Below are positions 25,001-32,963 of a DNA stretch of 46,620 nucleotides, piece by piece (the first letter of the stretch is position 1; each line of letters begins with the position of its first letter). The notes beneath the pieces were generated by a model. It was not told the origin of the DNA. It did not search any database and saw only the letters and a list, made by a program, of their open reading frames with translations. Source of the DNA: Nostoc sp. GT001 (lineage in GTDB: Bacteria; Cyanobacteriota; Cyanobacteriia; Cyanobacteriales; Nostocaceae). The stretch spans positions 3,326,323-3,372,942 of the forward strand of contig NZ_JAUDRJ010000003.1 in the NCBI RefSeq assembly GCF_030382115.1, written 5' to 3'. The position numbers were made by a program, and so were the translations under genes.

Positions 25001-27434
25001 CAACATCGCTCTCAGTGGTAATGTGCAAGCAGGGAATGATCCGCAATTTCAATTCCAAGCTAATTTTGCCGAAGCCAATATCCAGAGACTTTTACAAGCG
25101 TTTAATATCTTCGATTTTAAAGACCTCAGTACTGGGTTGCAGCCTCCGACGTTAGCTGGTGCAGAAGCACTTGAAACTGAATCTATCAGTTTGCCCGATG
25201 CAGACTTGAAAACACAGTTAGCATATTTCTCGAATATTACAGCAGGAATTGCAAAACAACAGCAAGTAGAAACAAAACAAACCCCATCTTTGCCTAGCCT
25301 TGCAGAATTAACAGGTGCTTTAAACGGAGCAATTACAGCCAATGGCTCGTTAAAATCTGGGTTGAATGTCGGCTTTAATTTTCAAGGTGCTAACTGGCAA
25401 TGGGGTAATTACTCCATTAATCAAGTTGTTGCTCAAGGCACTTTCGCCGATGGTATCGTCACCCTTTCGCCCTTGAGTGTGGGGATTGACCGAGGACTAG
25501 TGGCCTTTTCAGGACAGTTAGGAACTGAGCAACTATCTGGAAAGTTGAATGTAGCCACTCTACCTCTATCACTTTTAGAGCCTTTTATCGAAAAATACCC
25601 CGTAGATATCACTGGTAATGTAAATGCTGATGCCACTTTAGCAGGTAGTTTGCAAGACCCCAGAGTTCAAGGGAAAGTGGCGCTAGCGAATGCGACTCTT
25701 AACAAACAACCTGTGCAAACAGGAGAGGTGAATTTTGATTACAACAAAGCTCGCTTGAATTTTGATAGTACCTTACTCGTGACAGGAACGCAGCCAGTCG
25801 CCATTACAGGTAGCGTACCTGCACCGTTACCTTTTGCCGAAGTGCAACCTGATAGCAATCAAATCAATATCGACGCCAATGTGCAAAATGAAGGATTGGC
25901 ACTGTTAAATCTGTTGACCAACAATCAAGTCGCTTGGGTAGACGGTCAAGGAAAAGTAGATTTAAACGTTAAAGGTACTTTAAACGAACCAATTATTAAC
26001 GGCAACGCCACATTTAATAATGCTACTTTTAGCGCTCAAGCCTTATCCGATCCTCTCACGAATGTCACAGGAACAGCACTATTTAATGGTAGTACGGTAA
26101 GCGTTGAAAATATCCAAGGTAATTACAATCAAGGGCAAGTAACTGCATCAGGTATCTTGCCAATTTTTGATGCTCAACAAGCCGCAGCGAATCCCCTCAC
26201 AGTATCAATCGCAGACAAACTCAATTTTAAGCTTGCAGGATTGTATGAAGGTGGTGTTGGTGGCGATGTCGTGATTCGCGGCACAGCCTTAAAACCTGTA
26301 ATTGGCGGAGAGATTAAACTGAGTGATGGTAAGGTAATTATTGGCAATTCGACTACTACCGCTAAAAAATCAGCAGCTACAACTGAGGCTAATACTAAGG
26401 TCATAAATCTAGATAGACAAGAGGCTAACTCTAACGTCACACCGACAGCAGAGAATAACACTAAGCCAGTGGCTACAGTAGATGGAAGTACTAAGCCAGT
26501 GGCGACAGCAGACGCAAGCACTCTTCCTGCAACTCCACCCAATTTACCTGTAGAGTTTGCAGATTTAAAGTTGATTTTAGACAAAGATATTCGGGTTACA
26601 ACTCAGTCCTTCTTAAGCTTTGTACCAGGAGGAGAGGCATTGAGTCAGCCTTTATTGAGCTTTGACGCTAAAGGCGGCTTGACCATTAATGGTACATTAG
26701 CCAAACCACTTCCTCAAGGAGTCATTCGTTTGACAGGAGGACGACTGAGCTTATTTTCCACTGAGTTTACCTTGGCGCGGGGCTATGAACAAACTGCGCG
26801 GTTTACTCCAAGTCAAGGACTTGACCCGACTTTGGATGTTCGATTGACGGCAATTGTACCGGAAGCATCAGCAAGGAACACTCAAACTTTGGAATCACCC
26901 TTGTCTTCTGAAGTCAGCGATGTTTCTGTCAATAACTTTGGGACTTTACGTAGCGTTCGCGTTCAAGCTAGGGTGAACGGGCCAGCTAGTAAATTGGGTG
27001 AGAATCTAGAACTGACGAGTGAACCTAGCCGTAGTAAGGGAGAAATAGTTGCTCTGCTGGGTGGCTCAATTCTGGGTTCTTTTGGTCAAGCAGATGCAGG
27101 CCAAGGGCTGACTAATTTCGCTAGTTCTACCATTTTAGGTAGTTTACAAGGAACTATCACTGCGATCGGACAGGCTGTTGGTTTTAGTGAATTTCGGATA
27201 TTTCCGACTCCATCTACCAATGAAGCATCGAGAGCTTCAATTCTGAATTTATCAGCAGAAGGTGTGTTTGACATCAATAAAAATTTCTCTGCCTCTTTAT
27301 CACGCGCTCTTTCTAGCAATGACTCTTTTCGTTACAATGTGCTTTATCGAGTCAATGACGAAATTCTGATGCGAGGCTCAACTGATTTGGGGGATGAAAA
27401 TCAACTCCAAGTTGAGTATGAAACCCGATTTTAG
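22038..27434 (+). CDS. tamB: TamB-like translocation/assembly protein (DUF490), 1798 residues
   Basis: A giant envelope protein. After a short cytoplasmic N-terminus comes one membrane anchor at about residues 17-47 (LWLLLLGRTSLALGGVLLVG). An AsmA-like segment (LLTRKLALNVTLIQPNVYV) follows, then a very long stretch of beta-rich repeats (VTASGRVQLAPQGRVALNVQ, GNVSANADISGTL) predicted to form a continuous hydrophobic groove, and the conserved TamB/DUF490 domain at about residues 1420-1798 ending in LQVEYETRF. TamB relatives, including plant Tic236, span inner and outer membranes and work with Omp85 proteins or move lipids. ATG at 22038 starts the frame. A Thr/Ala/Asn-rich linker near residues 1440-1500 is low complexity. 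The gene is apparently monocistronic. Confidence 0.88.
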   Translation: MTRSPNSENNQEPSNRRLWLLLLGRTSLALGGVLLVGIIVGAWWARNYVYKDLAPLVQQNLEQLLGRPVKVGNVERFSLSSLRFSSLSIPATPSDQDRVVAKALEVQFSPLQLLLTRKLALNVTLIQPNVYVQQDKDGRWVTAQVKAGEGQSFIQTELQSLQIQDGNIELMPFAAPTKPKGSVILDRVGGIARFSDQNQRIGYDFNTQLTRGGAVKIVGETQLKAQQTNLQLSTQNLQASDITRLIQLPIALQAGYLNADLGVQIPPKLSDIAITGTATANQVTAKIQNLPQSVSNFNGKFLFQGQTLTLDNLSTNFGKVPILANGTINSQTGFNVSAQIKPVTAKNILDTLKVNSSVPASGEIQANIKILGALQQPVVSGTVSNTKPIQVDRVQFKTINTDFRLNASQTASQLTVSNLKIVPAAGGQIIGGGQANLGTKDGVIFNAQADGISGDILARSYGVTLPIAVGNVSAKAQISGSLRKQPLKLDVSNVQVTPPGGGQITANGQIQLAPQGQVGVDIQAQGIPGNAIAQGYGVSTPINVGGISANAKISGSLGTPLNVNVSRVQANPDVGGQVTASGRVQLAPQGRVALNVQAKNIPGDAIAKAYNSSPSITIGNVSANADISGTLSNLQTVARVQAPSATYPTTGRVVVTKQGENIVFPDAVVNVAGGTITAQGQLAQQRWQGSVKTSQIQLSRFSPQLRGRLNSNIQLAGTTQSFQLADIRAAGQISLPQGVAQLAKPLTARFQWNGQQIIVENASTAGFNANGAIAIQSPPTGAPQITGFDLNVLAQNFNLQNTGFKVPGDVAIAGRLDFNGKVTGTPDVPQANGNIRLRNFNVSNLAFDPLLTGNVNFQGGQGGSLRLAGKQDRIALNLGADYRPTSFLVKRDEAVTTGRTEGDNLIINAQQFPIALVGGFLPNNQLKPLGGQLSGNLVVNLNNYAIAGDVAIAGPRVARVAADEFRGSINYADGTASLANGQLRIGDSNIALSGNVQAGNDPQFQFQANFAEANIQRLLQAFNIFDFKDLSTGLQPPTLAGAEALETESISLPDADLKTQLAYFSNITAGIAKQQQVETKQTPSLPSLAELTGALNGAITANGSLKSGLNVGFNFQGANWQWGNYSINQVVAQGTFADGIVTLSPLSVGIDRGLVAFSGQLGTEQLSGKLNVATLPLSLLEPFIEKYPVDITGNVNADATLAGSLQDPRVQGKVALANATLNKQPVQTGEVNFDYNKARLNFDSTLLVTGTQPVAITGSVPAPLPFAEVQPDSNQINIDANVQNEGLALLNLLTNNQVAWVDGQGKVDLNVKGTLNEPIINGNATFNNATFSAQALSDPLTNVTGTALFNGSTVSVENIQGNYNQGQVTASGILPIFDAQQAAANPLTVSIADKLNFKLAGLYEGGVGGDVVIRGTALKPVIGGEIKLSDGKVIIGNSTTTAKKSAATTEANTKVINLDRQEANSNVTPTAENNTKPVATVDGSTKPVATADASTLPATPPNLPVEFADLKLILDKDIRVTTQSFLSFVPGGEALSQPLLSFDAKGGLTINGTLAKPLPQGVIRLTGGRLSLFSTEFTLARGYEQTARFTPSQGLDPTLDVRLTAIVPEASARNTQTLESPLSSEVSDVSVNNFGTLRSVRVQARVNGPASKLGENLELTSEPSRSKGEIVALLGGSILGSFGQADAGQGLTNFASSTILGSLQGTITAIGQAVGFSEFRIFPTPSTNEASRASILNLSAEGVFDINKNFSASLSRALSSNDSFRYNVLYRVNDEILMRGSTDLGDENQLQVEYETRF

Positions 27435-27438
27435 ATTA

Positions 27439-27508
27439 ATACGCTTGGTTAAGGGTTATTGGTGTAGATAATTGGTCTTTCTAAGACGCGATAAATCGCG
27501 TCTCTACA
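27439..27508 (+). repeat. 70-bp dispersed repeat, copy 2
   Basis: It matches 1131-1200 in the same orientation over 70 bases, ending in the palindrome GACGCGATAAATCGCGTC plus TCTACA. Here it begins five bases after the TamB-like stop codon and could act as its transcript end. Confidence 0.6.
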
Positions 27509-27639
27509 TGAGGGTTGTAGGCTTAACTATTTGCTATTTGCTTGCGATCGCTTCCAGCGGGCGGTTACGCCATCGCAGTTTTTGCTTGCTTATCCTTGTA
27601 GAGAGGCAGAAAGTGACAACCTTCTACCTCATATCCTCT

Positions 27640-27978
27640 TCAATCTTCGTCAAGGGCTGGGAAAGCTTCTTCAAGCTGCCACAACCGATCTTTATTTTCA
27701 ACAAACCAAATACGAGTTTCTGGAGTTAATTTACTCCAAATGTCTTCAACAGGGATGTGAGGAGATGCATACTGGTATTGCTGACCAAGTGATTTGAGAT
27801 TATCTGCAACATCACGGGGAATTCCGAATTGTTCCCAGTCAACTGTTATATGTCTTCCCGAAACTCCGGCTGTAGGGTCGAAAACCAGTTGTGCCGATCT
27901 GACTAAATCAGCAAAGTGTTTCGGTTTGAGTTTGGTGATTTCCTGAATTTGGAGTGATTCGTTATGCTCTTGAGACAT
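27640..27978 (-). CDS. Conserved hypothetical protein, 112 residues
   Basis: A soluble acidic protein with no signal or membrane segment. It is mostly helical (EITKLKPKHFADLVRSAQLV) with a Trp-rich C-terminal half (EDIWSKLTPETRIWFVENKD, RLWQLEEAFPALDED). The composition and clean ends support a real gene, although the ribosome binding site is weak. I recognise no domain. It converges on the TamB-like gene. The long open frames on the opposite strand are shadows of this gene. Confidence 0.6.
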   Translation of the reverse strand: MSQEHNESLQIQEITKLKPKHFADLVRSAQLVFDPTAGVSGRHITVDWEQFGIPRDVADNLKSLGQQYQYASPHIPVEDIWSKLTPETRIWFVENKDRLWQLEEAFPALDED

Positions 27979-28173
27979 GATCGCCGCAGTGGTAAAGATT
28001 AGTGGTCTATTGAACTTACTGCCAGAGATTTTTATCCCAATATTTTTACTTTAGCGCAGACCCACTAACTCGATCGTGACTTAACAAGACTTGGGGTTTG
28101 AGCAAATCGTTTGAGGTGAGCAAATTTACCACACATCTATCAGTACAATGTCTAAGCTAGTAATGAAAAGTTT

Positions 28174-28222
28174 GTAGTAAGGACTTTAGTGCTTAGAAAA
28201 TAAGGACTAAAGTCCTTACTAC
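28174..28222. repeat. Perfect 17-bp inverted repeat
   Basis: GTAGTAAGGACTTTAGT at 28174-28190 is matched exactly by ACTAAAGTCCTTACTAC at 28206-28222, with a 15-base AT-rich loop. It lies about 20 bases beyond the 3' end of the Rieske protein gene (minus strand). This type of repeat is common in Nostoc intergenic DNA and may stabilise or end transcripts. Confidence 0.75.
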
Positions 28223-28243
28223 GAACTGTTCCCAGCACCTATT

Positions 28244-29602
28244 TTAGTGACGAGTGTAGGAATGCTCAAAGTGAGTTTTGAGTGTATGAGCCATAACAGA
28301 GATGACAATTGCTGCTATGGAAACCGATATTGCTGCGATTTTGATTCTAAAATCATCTGCAAGTATTGCTATAGCCGCTAGAGCGATCGCTACTCCTATA
28401 CAACCTTGTTTAACCCTATTTGTAACTTGATAAGCTCGATTGCAAGAACTACAAATAAGTGTGTGTCGTGAAAATCTGTCTAGCAAAATTGGCTTTGAAT
28501 TCAACTCGTCATTCTCAACATTTTTAAATGTAGAATAGCCATGATAAAAAGGCAAAGATGACCCAAATTTATCTAGCCACTTGCGGTACTCAATCACTAA
28601 TGTGTCAGATGTTTTCAGCGGCAAATATAATTCTTTGAGACTTCTTCCTAAGCGCTCAATTTCTGCTTGTTGTCCCGCAATTAGAGGCAAATCCTGCTCC
28701 AATATTTTGTTCGTATTCAAGTGATCCAGCCAGCGCGGCCTCAGCTTAACTCCCCAAGTCATGAAATTACGATAACCTCTAGCTAAAAGACGGCATCGCC
28801 CTTTACCTAAAGGAATTGAATACAAAGCTAGTCCAAATGTCCAATCTTTTTTTTCAATATAAGCAGTGTTTAGCACAAGACTTGGAGCAACAAAATCAAC
28901 ATACTTCCAGGCTTCATTTGATTTGTTAGCTCCCCGCCACCTGCCTTTAATCCCCTGAGCCGAATTCTCTAGCACTTCCATTTCTAGCGGTTGAGCATTT
29001 TTACGATTACCACCCCCTCTAGTGCTATTATGGCTAATAGCAACATGAGCTGGATCGATAACATTTTCTACTAGATATGTTTGGTCATAAGGCAGATCCA
29101 ATGTAAAGTCTGCACACACAAATCCTGACTTATCTAAATCTGGCAAAGTTGGAATAATTTCATCAACAGCAGTTTCTTTTTCGCCAGCCCATACCCAAAT
29201 CATACCTTGGCGTTCCACAACTTTAAAGGATGGCACGCAAGCATTGACTGGAATTTTTGCATCTGTTGCTAATTGGGGAATGTGCAGACATTGGCCATCA
29301 CTGCCAAACTGCCAACCGTGATATAAGCACTCAATTTTGCCGTCAATAATTTGTCCTTCAGAAAGTTTCGCTGTACGGTGAGGACAACGATCTGCTAAAC
29401 AGATAAATTGTCCATCTTTGTTTTTGAACAAAACCAAAGGTTCATCGTACAAGGAAAAGCTATGAGGGCGGTTGGCAGGCAAGTCTTGTACAAAGGTGAC
29501 GGGATACCAGCATTGCCTCCAGTTAAATTCTTGCTTTTCCTCTAGTTTCTCAAAAGTAGAAGTTGGTGGTGTCGCCTGTAGTGTTTCTGTTTCTAATGAC
29601 AT
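28244..29602 (-). CDS. Rieske oxygenase of the pheophorbide a oxygenase / Tic55-like family
   Basis: The 452-residue protein has a Rieske [2Fe-2S] domain at about residues 30-140 with C73-x-H75 and C92-x2-H95 (CPHRTAKLSEG, CLYHGWQF). A mononuclear iron site follows, N180-x2-D183-x2-H186-x4-H191 (ENVIDPAHVAISH). A PaO-like C-terminal half ends with a CxxC pair (LICSSCNRAY, near residues 383-392) and two closely spaced membrane segments at about 400-438. Plant relatives oxidise chlorophyll catabolites or act in chloroplast protein import; the CxxC is a redox-control feature of that family. The substrate here is unknown, a chlorophyll-like or aromatic compound being the best guess. Start is ATG after TCTGGAGAACA on the minus strand. 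Confidence 0.85.
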   Translation of the reverse strand: MSLETETLQATPPTSTFEKLEEKQEFNWRQCWYPVTFVQDLPANRPHSFSLYDEPLVLFKNKDGQFICLADRCPHRTAKLSEGQIIDGKIECLYHGWQFGSDGQCLHIPQLATDAKIPVNACVPSFKVVERQGMIWVWAGEKETAVDEIIPTLPDLDKSGFVCADFTLDLPYDQTYLVENVIDPAHVAISHNSTRGGGNRKNAQPLEMEVLENSAQGIKGRWRGANKSNEAWKYVDFVAPSLVLNTAYIEKKDWTFGLALYSIPLGKGRCRLLARGYRNFMTWGVKLRPRWLDHLNTNKILEQDLPLIAGQQAEIERLGRSLKELYLPLKTSDTLVIEYRKWLDKFGSSLPFYHGYSTFKNVENDELNSKPILLDRFSRHTLICSSCNRAYQVTNRVKQGCIGVAIALAAIAILADDFRIKIAAISVSIAAIVISVMAHTLKTHFEHSYTRH

Positions 29603-29765
29603 ATTGTTCTCCAGGTTTATATAATTTTATCTCTTTTTATTATGCAGATATTACTTAATCCCAAAGATAGAATATTTCTAGGGTGAAGCTTGGAAATCCC
29701 TTAACTCACGTTTCTTCAAAATTAGCCTGGGGAAAAAGTAATGCTGTTTCGCGGTTTGAAGACTT

Positions 29766-30067
29766 ATATCATGTCCGCATAATTAGTTATGCTAACCACA
29801 GTCATTGCACCCCACCCCTTAATCCCTTTCTGGGGCAGGTTTTTTTGATTAGACAAATTTTTGGGATTTTAAAATCAAAATCATTGTCTGAGAACTTAAA
29901 ACTACGTTCAATAATTGAGAACATTCTCAACTATTTATCGAAAGCCTAAAAACCTGCCCTTGAAAGCCCCTTAATCCCCTCCCCGCTCTTCGGGAGGGGA
30001 GACAAAGCGTAGCTTTGGCGGGGGTGGGGTTCTTCGAGTTTAATAAGCAATCAAGCGGACATGATAT
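29766..30067. mobile_element. Miniature inverted-repeat element with ATATCATGTCCGC ends (element B)
   Basis: ATATCATGTCCGC at 29766-29778 and GCGGACATGATAT at 30055-30067 are perfect 13-base terminal repeats, identical to those of element A (10832-12282). The right 100 bp (GGAGGGGAGACAAAGCGTAG, GGTGGGGTTCTTC, AAGCAATCAAGCGGACATG) closely matches the complement of the left end of element A. The interior carries a second inverted pair around GGGCAGGTTTTT and AAAAACCTGCCC. It encodes no transposase, so it is a non-autonomous copy or deletion derivative. Confidence 0.75.
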
Positions 30068-30110
30068 TACCGTCAGAAGTTCAGATTCATTACCACGGGA
30101 AAAGAATTGT

Positions 30111-30219
30111 TGTACAGCGGTTCTCGTTCACGTGAGGTACACTCGTAGGGGCAATTCATGAATTGCCCCTACACCTTGCGATATAATTTTGTACCGCATT
30201 TGAGTGGGAACCGCTATAA
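30111..30219. repeat. Nested palindromic element, about 109 bp
   Basis: The outer ends are imperfect inverted repeats (AGCGGTTCTCGTTCACGTGA near 30116, and the complement of GTACCGCATTTGAGTGGGAA up to 30215). The centre is a perfect 28-base palindrome at 30145-30172 whose half-site is GTAGGGGCAATTCA. No coding capacity is present. This is a miniature element or structured intergenic repeat. Confidence 0.65.
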
Positions 30220-30239
30220 GCAAAGCTAAAGAGCGACAA

Positions 30240-31181
30240 TTACCTGCGATAATTTATATTGAATAGCCTAGTTTTTATTTTAGTAATTTTTTCCAATAAA
30301 GAAACTTTCCTATGGCAGGCTTTTGCTTGAGATGGTTGTTTTTCTAAAAAGCTTAAATAATCTAAATCAACAAGTTCTTCAGATGTCAACTGTTGCGGAG
30401 AGCGCCATAGCTTAGGATTCACTTGCTCATGGGTAAATCTTTTTCCTACACAACCTAAGCAATGAGAACAAGATTTTAAAGGTTCTTCCGACTTTAAGTA
30501 AGCTAATAATTTTCCAAAAAAATCTCCAGAGTCAGTAATTTTAATTCCGTCATTTTGGAGATTTTGTTTTTTAATAACTTTCGGAATAAACACCGCTTGG
30601 GGGCATTTATACAAATATCCTTCTGAAACAGTATGAGAGCGCCAAATATGAGCTACAGCGCAAGTTGAATAAATTTTTTGGACTAATTCTGTATTTTCCG
30701 TGCCTAATTCAGAATAAGATTCGCGGAAGTCATCCCAATAATAAGATTCTAAAATTGTTTTAGAGTCTTTAGCTTTTTGTTTGAATGTTTTTAAAGTTTC
30801 AGGATTTATGGTTTTACTTGGATAAAGTGAAATTTCTATAGCATCAATTTTTTCCCAAAACAGATCCGGTACTTTTGAAAGTAAATGACCGTTCGTTACC
30901 ATTTTAACAAACTTAGTTATGCCTGATGCCCGAACTGCTTCAATTATTTGAATTATATTCGGATGTAGTAAAGGTTCTCCCCCAACTAATTTAACTCCTC
31001 GTGGAATATAGAATTTGGATAAAATAGAAAGATCACTGTATATCTTTTGTGGATCAGCAATATATTTGGCAACACCTGGGGATAAATGAGTACAAGCACG
31101 GCATGATAAATTACAATGATGCACTACATTAATTTCACAATATCTTCCTGTATCAATTTTATTGTTTGATATAGTGTACAT
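30240..31181 (-). CDS. Radical SAM protein with C-terminal cysteine cluster
   Basis: The 313-residue protein has the radical SAM cluster motif C23-x3-C27-x2-C30 (CNLSCRAC), a GGE-type SAM-binding motif (KLVGGEPLLHP near residues 64-74), and later cysteines in STCAVAHIW, YKCPQA and KSCSHCLGCVG. The later cysteines suggest an auxiliary iron-sulfur cluster of SPASM/twitch type. Such enzymes modify peptides, sugars or other small molecules; no precursor peptide or partner gene is adjacent, so the substrate is open. A strong AGGAGG precedes the ATG by six bases. The coding DNA is more AT-rich than its neighbours and is bordered by mobile-type repeats, hinting at acquisition. Confidence 0.8.
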   Translation of the reverse strand: MYTISNNKIDTGRYCEINVVHHCNLSCRACTHLSPGVAKYIADPQKIYSDLSILSKFYIPRGVKLVGGEPLLHPNIIQIIEAVRASGITKFVKMVTNGHLLSKVPDLFWEKIDAIEISLYPSKTINPETLKTFKQKAKDSKTILESYYWDDFRESYSELGTENTELVQKIYSTCAVAHIWRSHTVSEGYLYKCPQAVFIPKVIKKQNLQNDGIKITDSGDFFGKLLAYLKSEEPLKSCSHCLGCVGKRFTHEQVNPKLWRSPQQLTSEELVDLDYLSFLEKQPSQAKACHRKVSLLEKITKIKTRLFNINYRR

Positions 31182-31480
31182 TTTTCCTCCTACTTTAAAG
31201 TTCTGTTAGATATTGACTATTTTGGATATAAGCAAAATGTCATTCTTCTTAAAGTCGCTCTATTTGGGAAAACTTGGAAGATACAGAATATACTTAAAAA
31301 GTAGCTCAAAGCTTAACTTTGCACTATTTACAAGGGTAGGCCCCTACAACCGATTCATTTGTTACAAAGATTTTTGGAAATAGGATAAATTTTTGCGATT
31401 ATACACAAAAAGGTGTGCATCATCTAGCTTTGCTCTATGTCAATTATCGTAAATTAGGGAAGGCTATTGACTTTAGCTAC

Positions 31481-31867
31481 TCAATTTTCAATTATAACTG
31501 TAACAGCAGCGATCGCAATTAACATTTCGTCATTTTTATCATTGAGTTCGGGAATCGCCCGCCCTTGAACGATCATCCCTCCAGATTCTACCGTGAGGGT
31601 TTTTCGCCCAAATGGTAATACAGCGAGTACTTCTTCTTCTCTAACTTGTTCTGGATATGGCACTGCCACCTGAACCTCTATAATCATTTCATTGGGATGA
31701 CTTAAACCTGCGACTTCCCAAACACCAGGTAAAGCATTGTGAGCGATCGCATTACGTACTGCCCTAGATGCTGCTACTGTTGGTTCTTGTCCATGCTGAT
31801 CTATTCCCATCCCCATCTCGATAATCAAGCGTTTACGCGCCATTGCTAACTCCGGTAAATCTTGCAT
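31481..31867 (-). CDS. Lin0512-family protein
   Basis: The 128-residue product matches the small Lin0512 family by the signature RKRLIIEMGMGIDQHGQEPT (residues 11-30), AVRNAIAHNALPGV and FGRKTLTVESGGMIVQG. The family is widespread but uncharacterised; the conserved MGMG, His and Asn residues suggest a small oligomeric enzyme or binding protein. Translation may begin at the first ATG or at the MARKRL methionine at residue 9, which fits usual family N-termini better. It is followed on the same strand by no further gene until the radical SAM gene about 300 bp away. Confidence 0.75.
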   Translation of the reverse strand: MQDLPELAMARKRLIIEMGMGIDQHGQEPTVAASRAVRNAIAHNALPGVWEVAGLSHPNEMIIEVQVAVPYPEQVREEEVLAVLPFGRKTLTVESGGMIVQGRAIPELNDKNDEMLIAIAAVTVIIEN

Positions 31868-31948
31868 TTTGACATTAAAAAAGGCAGAAGTTAGAGAAGC
31901 TACTTGGAAAAAAACCTTGCAACTTACTGCATCCTTCTGCCCTCTGCC

Positions 31949-32317
31949 TTACACCATACGTTGCAAGCGACTCAGACGCTCTGAGTAACTTTTCATCACC
32001 TGTAGAGCAAACACGGGTGTTTCCTGAACAGCAAAGAGAAACCCTTGCTCATCAAGAAAACCCAGCTTGGTATCCACCTTGGCAATAGCTGCGTAAGTTC
32101 TACTTTTGACTCCTACAAGTACCCCTGCACCAAAAATTTCGCCTGTTTCAATGGTTTCTACAACTTTGCCATTAACTAATATATCTACCTCTCCTTCGAT
32201 AATTCCATACATTTCATCACCAGACTGTCCTTCTTCAAAGATGACTTGGCCTGCTGAAAATGCTTTAGGGTCGGGTTGTTTTTGAAATATACTGACTGTG
32301 ATTACAGGACTTAGCAT
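31949..32317 (-). CDS. Stand-alone cyclic-nucleotide-binding domain protein
   Basis: The 122-residue protein is a single cNMP-binding (Crp/cap-family) beta-roll: PKAFSAGQVIFEEGQSGDEM near residues 17-36, GIIEGEVDILVNGK near 38-51, GEIFGAGVLVG near 58-68, and a C-terminal helix (MKSYSERLSRLQRMV). No DNA-binding helix-turn-helix and no catalytic domain follow, so it would act as a ligand-dependent interaction module. The phosphate-binding cassette is weakly conserved (no clear RTA motif; SRTYAAIAKV in its place), so nucleotide binding is not assured. It lies 81 bp upstream of the Lin0512 gene on the same strand, probably one operon. Confidence 0.8.
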   Translation of the reverse strand: MLSPVITVSIFQKQPDPKAFSAGQVIFEEGQSGDEMYGIIEGEVDILVNGKVVETIETGEIFGAGVLVGVKSRTYAAIAKVDTKLGFLDEQGFLFAVQETPVFALQVMKSYSERLSRLQRMV

Positions 32318-32963
32318 TAGAGCAACCCCAAAATTCTTGGTTTTTAGACGAAACTTTTTGATAGCTTTAGGCGAACCCAGAAAAGTATACTACTTTCTGT
32401 TCCCTTGATTTACACGTTGTCTCTAATATCGGCTCTGGCTTTAAATTTTCTCGCAACAGTGGTTTTTTAATGCAACTTAGACAAAAAGTAGCTAGAAAAA
32501 ACCATCAAATCTATATACAGAAAGACTTTGACATCGTTTTGCTTAGTTTATTGATATATATGCGTTTCAAGCATTTTGGATCATTTGGTGCATTTTCTTT
32601 GCCCTACATGGGTTTGAGGCTTGTTTATGCCTCAAAATTAAATCTCGTTAGGGTTTTCCACCTTTGTCACCACATATTTGGGTCTGAATCATAAGGCTTC
32701 ACGCAATGCTTTAAAGTAAGGAGTAATGAGTGGATGAAAAATGGGTATTTACTCATTACTTATTACTTATTACTCATTACTCCTTCTTAAGAGCGCCTTT
32801 AGGTCGGTGATGATGTCACGTTTTGCCCCATACCTTCACAAGTTCCTCAAATTGTTTTCTTATAAATATAAGTAAAAGATAAGTGAAAGCGATCGCGAAT
32901 TAGTAAACCTTCCGGTCATCAGTAGCTAAAAGCTTGAGGAAAATAGTTTGGAGATAAACTAAT
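32318..32963. other. 646-bp gap between divergent cNMP-binding and usp genes
   Basis: It includes a weak 74-codon frame at 32470 judged non-coding. Short tandem repeats of ATTACTT/ATTACTC type follow at about 32715-32790 (GAGTAATGAGT on the left, ACTCATTACTCC on the right, forming an imperfect hairpin), and then the conserved usp upstream block at 32832-32866. Confidence 0.55.
32832..32866 (+). promoter_or_regulatory. Conserved upstream block of second usp gene
   Basis: TTCACAAGTTCCTCAAATTG followed by TTTTCT matches 66-99 upstream of the first usp gene, in the same orientation. The following DNA (TATAAATATAAG) is AT-rich and could include a promoter element. Shared conservation ahead of paralogs suggests common regulation. 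Confidence 0.4.

Larger units (their letters stand above)
29603..30239. other. 637-bp gap holding two miniature elements
   Basis: Between the Rieske and radical SAM genes (both minus) lie about 160 bp of unremarkable AT-rich DNA, the 302-bp element B (29766-30067), and a 109-bp element with nested palindromes (30111-30219). Open frames inside element B look accidental. Confidence 0.65.

Noticed and set aside
29683..29949. 88-codon plus-strand frame across element B
   Set aside because: It starts outside and runs through the terminal repeat and interior of a miniature element; no homology recognised.
32470..32694. 74-codon plus-strand frame upstream of the second usp gene
   Set aside because: No ribosome binding site, unusual composition, and no recognisable domain. 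It is possible but not supported.
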